Shown one piece after another: positions 24,213 through 33,671 of a DNA stretch of 64,000 nt. Positions within the stretch are counted from its first letter, which is position 1. Every line of letters starts with the position of its first letter. Origin of the DNA: Calonectria ilicicola (lineage: Eukaryota; Ascomycota; Sordariomycetes; Hypocreales; Nectriaceae); contig CP085825.1 of NCBI GenBank assembly GCA_020809705.1, positions 5,704,001-5,768,000 on the forward strand, in the 5' to 3' direction. The translations under genes were made by a program, and so were the position numbers. The notes under the pieces were generated by a model. The model worked only from the letters and a program-made list of their open reading frames with translations, did no database searches and had not been told where the DNA came from.

Positions 24213-26531
24213 CAGGGTGGTGCAAAAGAACGTAGAAAGAGCACGAAGCGTGGAGGTGCAGAGACGTCACACCGTCGCGAGAGACGCCCCGGCGACAGCT
24301 GCACAAAATTAACATGTGGGTTTTGTGAGTTGAAAGAGCACGGAGTGGGGGAGAGGGGGAGGGCAGGAACAAGGCTGAAAGTGTGGAGTGAAGATGAATG
24401 AGACCGGGAATCAAGTGAATGGAGCGGAAACCTGGTGTAATTCTGATATTGATGAAGTTGAATCGTGAATGGTTGTTGACTTGATGAGAAGTGGGATGCG
24501 TATATGGGGATGGCTAACTTCTGGGATATGGGGGAGCATGGATTGGCCGGGCGCGGTGCTTGTGTGGGTACCCCGCCAAAGAGATGTGTTGACGCCAACG
24601 CCAATCGCAGGGGTGCATGTAGTGGACTCGGGGAGAACGCTTACTTGGGAGGCAGGCAAGCCTTTTGGGAGGCTCTTTTTTTAGTAGCTTCGAGGGAACA
24701 GGCCCTCAGCGGCACCCAAGCAGCTGCCTGTTGTCTGTCGCCGGTGGCGATGGGTGTAAGTCAATATGGCGGGTGATGAGCGGGTCGGCGGTCGTGGTGG
24801 ATAGTGGTAGGTCGGAAAGATAGTGGTTGAACTGGACTGTTTTGTATTTTATTTTGGCAGCGACGGGTGAGGGGCTGCCTAGGAGGGAGCGAACCAGTCG
24901 ATGAAGGCAAGGCAGGCTGAAGCTGGGAAGCTGGTCAGGCAGTTAGGGGTGGTCCTAGAGCGGGGTAAGGGGTGTCTGTAGTGGCGATTGCATCAAGTCA
25001 AGTCGCGCGGGTGCTCTACCGTTAAACAACACCGCGGAGAGTAGCCAATTTTTGTTTGTCGCTGCACCAAGCAAGCGCGACGGCGATACTTAGCGAGGGG
25101 GGGTTAGAGGAGCTGACAAATCGGATGAAATGAGGCTCGGCTGGGGGAGAGAGACAAAGCGAGACTGAGAGTGCGGCTGGTTCTTGGTCAGGAGCCCAGT
25201 GACGCCCAGTTGGCATCCAGCGCTGCAGCTTAGTGTGTAAGCTCCCTGTTGGAGTTCTTACGTAGTGCGTCGCAACCGCGGAGCCCCAGTCTGGCAGTGG
25301 TGAAGGCGGTGGTGGTGGTGGGGTACCCGAGCGTTATCACCAAGACATGGATGGGGAACATTAGAAGACGGATATTTTTCTCGAGCTTTAAGGCTGGAAT
25401 CCAAAAAGAATGAGGGAGGGAACTGGGTCGCAGGCAACACACCGTGCGAGATGCGCGAGGGATGCAATCGGGACGGTATTAGCTGCGCTGATTAGCCTTT
25501 CATCCCTTGTGCTGCACACTGTGTGATGCGTGATACTCGCTGCCTCCCTGCCTGAGGCTGCGACTACAATCTGAGAGCTTGCTGAACAGGTACCTGACCT
25601 ACCTTACTTGCCTGGGTAGGTACCTCTCGGCCAAGAGTTCAAATGTGCATATGGTGTTTCTGGTCGCACACGCCTCAGCTTTGCACCAGGCGGCTGATGG
25701 CGTGTGCTTTTGACCCGCTTGTTTATCGGATGCACAGAGCTGCTGGCAGAATTGACGGCTTTGTCACCAGGGTCAGATGGATGAGGGGATGGAAATTACC
25801 TATCCCTATATGGCCCTGGCAACTCCATCGTTTTGCTGGTAGCTGGTCCACGTGGGATGAAGCCTGCAGCGTCAACCACATGAAACGTTTAAATCATTTC
25901 ACAGGCAGCTCGGCTCAGGGTGTTGGGGCCCGGAGACAGAGATGCCCCTCTTTCCAGGGTTCTTGTTTTCGATGTTACCCGACCTCGCAGCTTAGGTTTC
26001 GTCCTCATGTGCAAGCCGGGAGTCTGCGTGCAATCCAGGAATAAGGCCGACATTACACAAATCAGTGGTGACGTACGTGAATGACAGGTAATCCGTTTAT
26101 GCCATGGATTGGCTTCCCCATGAAGCGGTTGAGATGAGATGGCTTGCCCGGATTAACCTTCCAGGAGCTAGTAATATGTTTTGTACCCTAGTGTCTGTTG
26201 GGAAAACGTGGTAGCAATCCGCAACAGCATTACAAGCTTTGAATAGCTCCAATGCTTGAGTACATGGATGGGTCCGGGCACACGGCCACCACTCTCCAGA
26301 CTTCCGGCGGCCACCGAGCCCCACCTAGGACAACGCCTGTGCGAATAATTTCACTGCTTGTCCAAATCTTCAACGCCATTCCACCCAGTGCTCGTGAATT
26401 CGTTCACGCACCAATCTTCTTGGTTTTTTTTTTGCACGGCCGATCTGACGCTGCATAAGAATCCAAGGCGGCAGGGCACAGTGGTTGCCACATCGGGTTC
26501 CACAGGAGATTGATCGTCACTAAGTCTCATC
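24213..26531. other. 2.3-kb divergent promoter region
   Basis: Separates the starts of the leftward ubiquitin protease and the rightward POP3 gene. Near 24320-24440 the + strand is purine-rich, fitting a CT-rich leader for the protease. At 25589-25625 an imperfect inverted repeat is built from two AGGTACCT palindromes. Frames of up to 133 codons occur, but none resembles a protein family. Confidence 0.5.
25589..25625. repeat. imperfect inverted repeat with AGGTACCT ends
   Basis: The left arm reads AGGTACCTGACCTACC and the right arm GGTAGGTACCT. The right arm is the complement of the left arm except for a short insertion, with about 10 nt between them. It lies in the divergent promoter between the ubiquitin protease and POP3 and could form a hairpin. 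Its function is unknown. Confidence 0.6.
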
Positions 26532-27397
26532 ATGGCTACCGCAACCTCGCAGCCTAATCGGAAAAGACTTGTCTACCAACTTGACACGCCATTCTCAACA
26601 GTCGCTTGGTGGGGTCGCGGTAAAATCCCCGAGGCTAGTTCGTATTGCTTACCTTCTACAGGCCGACAATTTTGCCCGAAGATCAGGACACCATCCTTGA
26701 ACTGCTGTGCGAGTAAGTTCGATGAATCCCAAAGTCGCGAGCAATTCGCCTCGTTGCTTTTGAAAACATGGAATAAAACAGTCTCATAAACATGCATTCT
26801 GACAATGGTGTTTTCCTTTCTTATTTTAGCCTTTTGAACCCTGTAGGTCAATATCGACAAACTGAAACAAAGCGGTCCAAGGGCAAACGAGCCGCCAAAC
26901 GAGAGAAGGCAGCCAAAAAAAGTCAGGATGCGACACAAGAGCCTCCAGTACCACCCATGCCTGAGCTTTGTGCCCAAATCGACGTTGGATTAGAATCCAT
27001 CAGCAGGAATTTAGAAATATGTGGAGAAACCCCGGGCGGGCAGTATTCCATGATATTTGTAGCGCGTGGGACGCAATCGTCAGTCTTCAATGGTCACTTT
27101 CCGTTGATGGTTGGGGCTGCTTCAAAAGATTTTGACACAGAAAACAAAATTCGACTGGTTGGATTTTCCAAGCCATGCTCTGATCGTCTGAGCGCTTGTC
27201 TGGGAGTGCCTAGGGTCTCATCCATTGCACTTAAGCGTGATGCACCTGGGGCGTTTGCCCTGCAGCAGTTTGTTCGAAAGGCCGTGGCCCCAGTGGATGC
27301 AGAGTGGCTTGAAATGCCACAAGAAGCAAGCTACTTGGCGACCAAAATCAATGCCGTGGAAACTACAGTCGGCCCTAAGCGATGTCGGAATGAATAA
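26532..27397 (+). CDS. pop3: RNase P/RNase MRP subunit POP3
   Basis: Three exons: 26532-26608, 26662-26712 and 26830-27397; 231 residues. POP3 (Rpp38-like, L7Ae-type fold) is a protein subunit of nuclear RNase P and RNase MRP, which cut pre-tRNA leaders and pre-rRNA. The joined N-terminus reads RLVYQLDTPFSTVAW, then PTILPEDQDTILELLCD, then LLNPVGQYRQTE, as in other fungal POP3 proteins. A basic stretch follows (KRSKGKRAAKREKAAKK). The conserved core includes YSMIFVARGTQSSVFNGHFP and RLVGFSKPCSDRLSACLGVP. Intron 1 has a weak donor (GTGGGG), but only this splice restores the Trp-Pro junction; intron 2 has a standard GTAAGT donor. Homology was judged from memory of fungal sequences. Confidence 0.85.
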
Positions 27398-28277
27398 AAA
27401 CCACTTTGGTCTGTTTGGATACGGGAAATGCTTGGTTCAACAGCAGCAAGATGGTGACACTGTCCATGCGCCTGGACGACAAAGCCGGATGGCAAGATTG
27501 CATCAGAACAATACCCACTTTGCCGATATCTATCTGTAAATGCAAATTGGACGTAGAAGAGTGGTTTTGCTATCTTCTCCCCTCCCCCCTCTCTGTCCTT
27601 TTTCCTTTATTTTTTCTAGTGATTACCACCGCTGCTATGTTGGCCTGAATAAGATATTGAAGGAGTGACAAAATCCAGAGCATCATAGTGTGTAACCATG
27701 CGGATCTGGCAGATTTTATCGAGTTGGTTTTTAATGAGGAGCTTGATATGATTTTAAGCGAAACCTCTGGCCTAAAGCGATGTTTGCTCCTACCGTTAAG
27801 CATTCTCCAACACCTTCCATGCAAGTTTGCCCCCTTTCTGTGCCTAACCGCCACCTGGTGTCAACCCCCGCCTTCTCATTTCTTATATTTCTCGCGTCTC
27901 GCCTGTGAGTGAACTTCTTTCCTCTTCCCAACCGGGAGCCCTCTTCAACTCAGCCTATCACATATCCACTTCGAACTGCTACCTCTGCAAGTCCCTTTCC
28001 CACCAAACCCACGAAGCCACCCCAAGCACATCCTTGAGAATTTGCTAGCACAGGTGCTTCTGGTAGGTGGATGGTGGCAACATTAAACAAGAGGCATCGT
28101 TTACTCAACCTTTCGTTAGGCACCAAACCTGGATAGCGCAGTTTACGCTTGTCGCGTGTACAGAGGTATTTGGGCCGGAACAGATTCATTGTATCTCTGT
28201 GAGAAGATGCTAATCTTTACTTCACAGCATCCATTGTATCCTGCTATCCCCTTGCCAACCAGAACGCAGCAACGACA
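27398..28277. other. intergenic, 880 bp
   Basis: Contains the POP3 3' UTR and the promoter of the next rightward gene. Near 27575-27620 and 27835-27900 the + strand is CT-rich, as expected for a fungal leader. No other gene is seen. Confidence 0.5.
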
Positions 28278-29734
28278 ATGCCCGAACTAAACACGAGCGC
28301 GGCAGGGTATGGCGACTCGGCCAAGCTACAGGCAGCCAAGGAATTGCAACAAATTTTTAAAAAGGCTCCGTACAAAGGCAAGGGTGGTTTGAATGGGGAC
28401 ACATCATCAACTACGCCAAGTAGGCATCTTGTTTGCACAAAGATTCTTAGCAGAAACTTACTAGGGAATAGATTGGGCTTCGCTACCACGACCTTACTAT
28501 CAACAGAATCCTCCGCCACCTCTGAGTGTACCGCCGCCCAGCCAACGGCAGTTCTCTGGCAAATGGGTTCCTGATCCTGCCAAAACTCGTTCGGGACCGA
28601 TCATGGGGAAAAAGGCATTGGATTTCCTTAACCGTCAGGATGCAAATGTGGACACCGAAGGTCAGGCAACCAGTGCTCACCCCCATCTAGAGCTTGAGCT
28701 GACAGTTCGAAACAGATATCAAAAAAACTGCACCAGAGGAAAATCCTACTGTCCAAGACCCTCTCGCTCAGCCTATCGAACAAGGGAACAACCGACAGAC
28801 GCAGGGAAAGGAGACAGACTTGTCCACAAGCACCAAGGCTACCACACCTGCAGCGAAGCATCCAGAGGCAGGTGTAACTGGGCAAGCTTTCACATCTGAG
28901 GATCAAGTGTTTCAGCCCGTTCCAAATTTTTCCAACTTTCCCAAATCCCCGGGTTCAGATGGCATTCAGGATTCTCAATCTCAGTCCGAGCGGGAATCAG
29001 CGGGAAAGCGGGGCATTCTCGACACCTTTTTCTCTCTCCTAGATGTGGACTTAGATGGCATGCCAGAAGGATTAATGCCTTCCCTCACATCCAAGCCTCC
29101 CAGTGTCGCAAATGATTCAGCTGTCCAGGAACCAGCCAAATCTCCCAACCAGCTTCCTGTGAAACGCGAACAAGGAGCCGCTTTCCCGAAGATGGGGATG
29201 AGAGGCACCACCACTTCTCCAATGCAGTCACAATCCAGAGGTAAGATCAATGGTAATGAGATACAAAGGGATAAAAGACTTCGACCGGAGGCACCAGGGT
29301 TCATTCCCAGCCAGACCACCCAGGAAACCCCGGGTAACCTCGGCGGTAGCATCTCATCTGTTCAAACTCGGAGCTCCAGCCTGTCCACTAGTGCCCTGAA
29401 ACTGACACCTCTTGAACGAGATGTTATCCCACAAGGCCCTGTGCTCCCCGTAGCCAATCATGTTATGCAAACGGGTCCAGCTATTGGCCATATGGTTTCT
29501 GTCACTCCAGTTCAAGTTACTAACGGGGTTATTACACCAGGACCAGGGCCAGCAACCGGCACACTATGGCTGCAAATGCCTGTGGCGATTAACCAAGCTG
29601 GATCAACTCCACTTGCTTCTACTCTAAGTCCAGCTCCTAGCAAGGTAATGGCTTCAGGATTCACAGCCTCCAAGAGCTCGCAAGACACGCCTGAGAAGTC
29701 GACTGTGGGGTTAAAAGGGTCGATGTGGGCATGA
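28278..29734 (+). CDS. unrecognised Pro/Ser/Thr-rich protein
   Basis: Three exons: 28278-28419, 28472-28660 and 28716-29734; 449 residues. I do not recognise the family. The N-terminal 125 residues look most conserved: GDSAKLQAAKELQQIFKKAP, then a Pro-rich segment (NPPPPLSVPPPSQ), then GKWVPDPAKTRSGPIMGKKA followed by LDFLNRQD. The rest is disordered, with one short hydrophobic-acidic motif (GILDTFFSLLDVDLDGMP) at about residue 185. No signal peptide or membrane helix is visible. The second intron was placed by reading frame: donor GTCAGG, acceptor ACAG before ATATCAAA, and a CTGAC branch-like motif 12 nt upstream of the acceptor. Without it the frame reaches a stop at about 28899. The gene lies between POP3 and NOC3. 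Confidence 0.72.
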
Positions 29735-30153
29735 TAGCTTGCCACCCCCTTTCATGTTCGGGAGTCTAAACCTATTGATAAACGCGATCCGCATTAAATT
29801 GGTTCAGGCTCATGAGGAAGGTAGATAGTGGTTTGACTGAGGGCAATGTGGTGTGAGATGGGGTATTAATTAGGAGATCTATGTCGAACAAGGAGGTTCA
29901 CAAGGCTACATTCATGATATGCTAGAAGAAACCCAATGGTAGCAGACTCGCACATTTCTAGACTGGAAAAGTGTAGATAATTTATCATCGTTCGTTATGC
30001 GCTGCCTACACTGCACATATTCTCAGTTTGTCGGCGAGATTGGTTTGTGATTCTCTTCAAATGAAAAACCAGACTTTTCAAACATTATCTAAACATCAGT
30101 ATTGCTTATAGACGACGCTTTTCTTGGGCGGTACCTTCATCTAGTCTACATGA
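29735..30153. other. convergent 3' intergenic region
   Basis: Lies between the stop of the Pro/Ser-rich protein gene and the stop of NOC3. It should hold both 3' UTRs. I see no other feature. Confidence 0.5.
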
Positions 30154-32151
30154 TCATCCGGACATTCCCTTTTCTAACAACTTAATACCTTCGCGAACCT
30201 TGGGTGAATAGTGTTTCCTCAACAGCTCCCCTTCCCACACTGTCACCGCAAATGGATTGCTCCCCTCGACACTATCACTAAAAGGATTAAAGCGTCCATC
30301 ACACTTCCGTTCCTCTGTATTCCAAAGGCTACCGACTTTTTTGCTGTGGGTGTGGGCAACATCATTCAAGAGAACAAGTACCGCTTGGGCAGACTTTTCA
30401 GGTAGTTGCAGAGCCGCCGTCATGAGCTGCTTGACGAATGCGGCCAGGCGTAGGGGTGGCACGGAGCGGATGTTCCACGGCGGAAGGAGAATCCCAGTGA
30501 GGGAGCGGAGAAGAAGGACGGTGGTAGTCTGGACGTTGATCTTGGAGGCGGCTGAGGCTGTAGAATTGGAGGGTCGGGTGAGCTCGAGGTCGGGGTTTGT
30601 CGATAGGGAAAGAAGGGATTTGAAGAGATGGGTGGTGAAAAATGAGAGGTCGAGGTGAAGATCGTTGCGGGAGTTGTGGGCATCCTGTCCAGCAAGCAGT
30701 GCATAAGCTGTAACGGTGCAGAGAAGGGCCTCGCGGGTGAGATTGCGAACTGGAGCCTCATCTTCTTCATCGTCTTCTTCTTCCTCTTCGCCTTCGCCGG
30801 ACGTACCAGCTTCGGCATCCTCATCGCTGTGGCGGATAAGGTCCTTGAGGGCTTCAAGGAGATCACCAAAGAAATCCTGATTGATGAGATGGGCGTATTT
30901 GGCTAAGCCTTCGAGTACGGCACCCATGAGGTGAGGAATTCGCGCCTTGAGGATGCGAAAGTACGACGCAAAGACCATCTTGAGAGTCTCTGACTGCATA
31001 CGTTCACGCTCTTCATGGCTTACCAGCGCATCCGCGTTTGCCATGTCCTTGTCTAGTGATTTTTGCTCCTTCATAGCTTTGCGCTCTCTCTTGGTGCGGA
31101 ACTCCTTCTTCGGCCTCTTTCCCTGGGGTCCTCCTTCAACCTCATCACGGGATGCCTTGCCAGAGAACTCGGAGAGGAGGCGCAGACTGAGAAAAAGGTT
31201 GAGGACAGCCTCATCGACCTGGAATTCCCGGGCCTTCATCATTTTGGAGAGGAGAGAGACGGCCTCCAGACTAGGTCGGCCTTCTTCATCATCTTTGCAT
31301 AGCGTTTGGAGTGCCTCGAGACACTTTGTGCCATCAGCATTGATCTTACGCCTGCTCAATCTGCTCACAAGGATCTTGAGCAAGTCGCTGCGAAAGTTGA
31401 AGTGGGACACAGATGTAACTAGTGTGCATGTGCACTGGATCGCGATAGACGACAAGCTCGGCGCTCCGCGCGAGGCTCTGGTTTCGAGCTTGGCACATCG
31501 GGCAAGCTCTTTGATGTAGTTTTGGTATCCCGAAACCAAGGCCTGCTCGTACTGCCTCAATGTGCGCACGTCCTTGGAGAGCTTTTCTTTGGGACCATCC
31601 TCTGCCTGCGGGCGTATCCTGTATCCGGGAATGACATCTTTGTAAACTGTCATTTGGGTCATGAGGGCGAGCATCTGAATAGCCAAGATCTTGGACTGTC
31701 CAACCTTAGCCAGAGCCTTGAATGCGCCAGGGTGTTCCTCTGGGTTCTCGTTCATCTGCATGGCAATCTTGGCAAGCTCTTCCTGAGCCTCACGAATCTG
31801 CTGAGGCTCAGGTACCTCGGGCTCCTCCTCCACTTCCTCCTCCTCTACTTCGGACTCAATCTCATCTTCGCGGCCTTCCAGCCACTCCGTGTCGCTCTCA
31901 ACCGACTCGACATCCTCCTGAAGTTGAGCCTGTTCCAATCGACCATCGGCAGTCTTTATAGGAAGTCGGTTGGTCTCCTTCTGGGCCTTCTTGCCCTTGC
32001 GTGGACGCGATTCGTAGTCTTGTTCAAGATCCCAATTCGATGCGTTCTTGAAGAAAGATTTCTGAACCTTTTTGGACTTGACTTGTTGTCGCGATTCGTC
32101 ATCCGAAGAGTCGTGGGCGAGCTTTCTGCGTTTAGATCCATTGAGCGCCAT
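30154..32151 (-). CDS. noc3: NOC3, nucleolar complex protein 3
   Basis: Single exon, 665 residues, about the length of yeast Noc3. NOC3 works with NOC2 in 60S pre-ribosome maturation and export, and in yeast also in loading replication initiation factors. The N-terminus is basic and nuclear-type (MALNGSKRRKLAHDSSDDES) with an acidic stretch (residues 80-115). The NOC3-specific region begins at about residue 125 (EELAKIAMQMNENPEEHPGA, then LMTQMTVYKDVIPGYRIRP). The CBF/MAK21-type C-terminal region covers about 390-640, after an acidic run and including REALLCTVTAYALLAGQ. The protein ends LRKHYSPKVREGIKLLEKGM, typical of the family. It is divergent from RPF1, another 60S assembly factor, with 290 bp between the two starts. 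Confidence 0.95.
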   Translation of the reverse strand: MALNGSKRRKLAHDSSDDESRQQVKSKKVQKSFFKNASNWDLEQDYESRPRKGKKAQKETNRLPIKTADGRLEQAQLQEDVESVESDTEWLEGREDEIESEVEEEEVEEEPEVPEPQQIREAQEELAKIAMQMNENPEEHPGAFKALAKVGQSKILAIQMLALMTQMTVYKDVIPGYRIRPQAEDGPKEKLSKDVRTLRQYEQALVSGYQNYIKELARCAKLETRASRGAPSLSSIAIQCTCTLVTSVSHFNFRSDLLKILVSRLSRRKINADGTKCLEALQTLCKDDEEGRPSLEAVSLLSKMMKAREFQVDEAVLNLFLSLRLLSEFSGKASRDEVEGGPQGKRPKKEFRTKRERKAMKEQKSLDKDMANADALVSHEERERMQSETLKMVFASYFRILKARIPHLMGAVLEGLAKYAHLINQDFFGDLLEALKDLIRHSDEDAEAGTSGEGEEEEEDDEEDEAPVRNLTREALLCTVTAYALLAGQDAHNSRNDLHLDLSFFTTHLFKSLLSLSTNPDLELTRPSNSTASAASKINVQTTTVLLLRSLTGILLPPWNIRSVPPLRLAAFVKQLMTAALQLPEKSAQAVLVLLNDVAHTHSKKVGSLWNTEERKCDGRFNPFSDSVEGSNPFAVTVWEGELLRKHYSPKVREGIKLLEKGMSG

Positions 32152-32441
32152 TTTGTCGCGATTGCGGTCGAGAAATCTCGATCTCAGAGTCTAATCACAA
32201 ACTTTTGATCTAGGATCAAGACGTCTTTTTCTTCAAACTTCATGAGAAGTTGGTGGGGACCTGTCCGTTCTGACCAATCAGGGCTTCTTATTCTGCCTCA
32301 CCGCCAAAATTTTTGGAATTTTCTGCCACCTTGACATGCCCCTCTAGCACCTAAAAATCTCCAGCGCATTGCAGTACTACAATCCGAAAGAAATACTCTT
32401 TAATTCAACAGAAATACTTCTTGACCACAGTTTCGTCAAAA
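32152..32441. promoter_or_regulatory. shared NOC3/RPF1 promoter with RRPE-like element
   Basis: This 290-bp interval separates the starts of two divergent ribosome-assembly genes, so it must carry both promoters. At 32306-32314 it reads AAAATTTTT, whose complement AAAAATTTT equals the core of the yeast rRNA-processing element RRPE, a site enriched upstream of ribosome biogenesis genes. I did not find an exact PAC element (GCGATGAG). The motif match is direct; its use in this organism is inference. Confidence 0.5.
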
Positions 32442-33671
32442 ATGGGTTTCACCAAACCGCCTGTGCAGGCGCTCAAGGCTGCCAATAAGCTGAAGCGGCG
32501 AGAGCTCTTTGTCCAACACAAAAAGTTCGCCGACAAGGAACGACGAGAGATGCGACACCGTCGAAGAAAGGAAGAAGATCGCGATCCCGAGCTGAAAGCC
32601 GCCCGTCTAGCTCAGAACAAGACTTTGACTATCGATCAGAAGCGAGTATGGGACGATGTCGATGACGATAGCCTTGGGGTGCAAGTGGACCTCGAAAAAC
32701 TGAAGCGTCGCCGCATTGAGGAAGCAGAGGCGGCAGAGCAAGAGGCCTTGAACGAAGAAGAAGAAGAAGACGACGATGTTGACAGCATGCTGGATTCGGA
32801 CGAGGAGGGAGACGAGGCTCACAAAGCGGCATTGGAAAAGAAGCGGGAGCGAAGAGCAAGGCGGGATAACAGTGTTGCACCCTCAACGACCAGCACCAAC
32901 CTTGATCTCACACCCACATCTTTGGCTGTCAAATTCCCAACTCTATTCTCGGACCTCCCACCGCCGATGCCCAAGATTCTCGTCACTACTTCTCTCAACT
33001 CTACTCTCCATGATGAGGCAGATTTGATCTGTGGTCTCTTCCCTAACAGCAACTACATTCCCCGAACCGCCCACCGATACGGTCATAAATACTCGCTTAG
33101 GGAGATTTGTCGATTCGCAAGCAACCGCGAATATACTGCCGTTGTTCTTCTCAACGAGGACCAGAAGAAGCCCAATGGGCTGTCTATTGTCCACCTTCCT
33201 TCGGGGCCAACGTTCCATTTCTCAATCACCAACTGGATCGAGGGCAAAAAGTTGCCTGGACACGGAAATCCTACTAACCACTACCCTGAACTATTGCTCA
33301 ACAACTTCAAGACACCTCTTGGTCTTCTGACGGCTAAGCTTTTCATGACGCTATTTCCTCCGCGACCTGAGTTTCAGGGACGACAAGTCGTTACACTCCA
33401 TAACCAACGCGATTACATTTTTGTGAGACGGCATCGTTATGTTTTCAGAGATAAACGTGCCACCGAGAAAAGCATTGTTGGCGCAGATGGCAAGGAACTG
33501 AAAGGAGTCGAAAGCATCCGCGCCGGATTGCAAGAATTGGGTCCCCGGTTTACCATGAAGCTCAGGAGAGTAGACAAGGGCATCGGCCGAGCTGGAAGTG
33601 AAGGCGATGACGCAACACAGTGGCAATGGAAGGCTAAGATGGAGAAGGATCGAAAGAGGTTCAACTTGTAG
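32442..33671 (+). CDS. rpf1: RPF1, Brix-domain ribosome production factor
   Basis: Single exon, 409 residues. RPF1 is a nucleolar Brix-domain protein needed for 27S pre-rRNA processing and 60S subunit assembly. The start at 32442 has a strong context (CAAAAATGG); frame-open codons just upstream lack an ATG. Residues 1-145 are highly charged, basic then acidic, and coiled-coil-like. The Brix domain spans about 176-375, from PKILVTTSLNSTLHDEADLI through YTAVVLLNEDQKKPNG and NNFKTPLGLLTAKLFMTLFP to the VVTLHNQRDYIFVRRHRYVF segment. The C-terminus (GPRFTMKLRRVDKGIGR) matches the family. It pairs divergently with NOC3. Confidence 0.96.
   Translation: MGFTKPPVQALKAANKLKRRELFVQHKKFADKERREMRHRRRKEEDRDPELKAARLAQNKTLTIDQKRVWDDVDDDSLGVQVDLEKLKRRRIEEAEAAEQEALNEEEEEDDDVDSMLDSDEEGDEAHKAALEKKRERRARRDNSVAPSTTSTNLDLTPTSLAVKFPTLFSDLPPPMPKILVTTSLNSTLHDEADLICGLFPNSNYIPRTAHRYGHKYSLREICRFASNREYTAVVLLNEDQKKPNGLSIVHLPSGPTFHFSITNWIEGKKLPGHGNPTNHYPELLLNNFKTPLGLLTAKLFMTLFPPRPEFQGRQVVTLHNQRDYIFVRRHRYVFRDKRATEKSIVGADGKELKGVESIRAGLQELGPRFTMKLRRVDKGIGRAGSEGDDATQWQWKAKMEKDRKRFNL

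Noticed and set aside
25011..25030. tRNA-like D-arm/A-box (minus strand reads TTGTTTAACGGTAGAGC)
   Set aside because: No T-arm or B-box (GGTTCGANNCC) and no acceptor-stem pairing follow at tRNA distance. Could be a relic or chance.
25643..26044. 133-codon frame, plus strand
   Set aside because: Trp/Arg/Cys-rich random-looking translation with no homology I can see; lies in the promoter of POP3.
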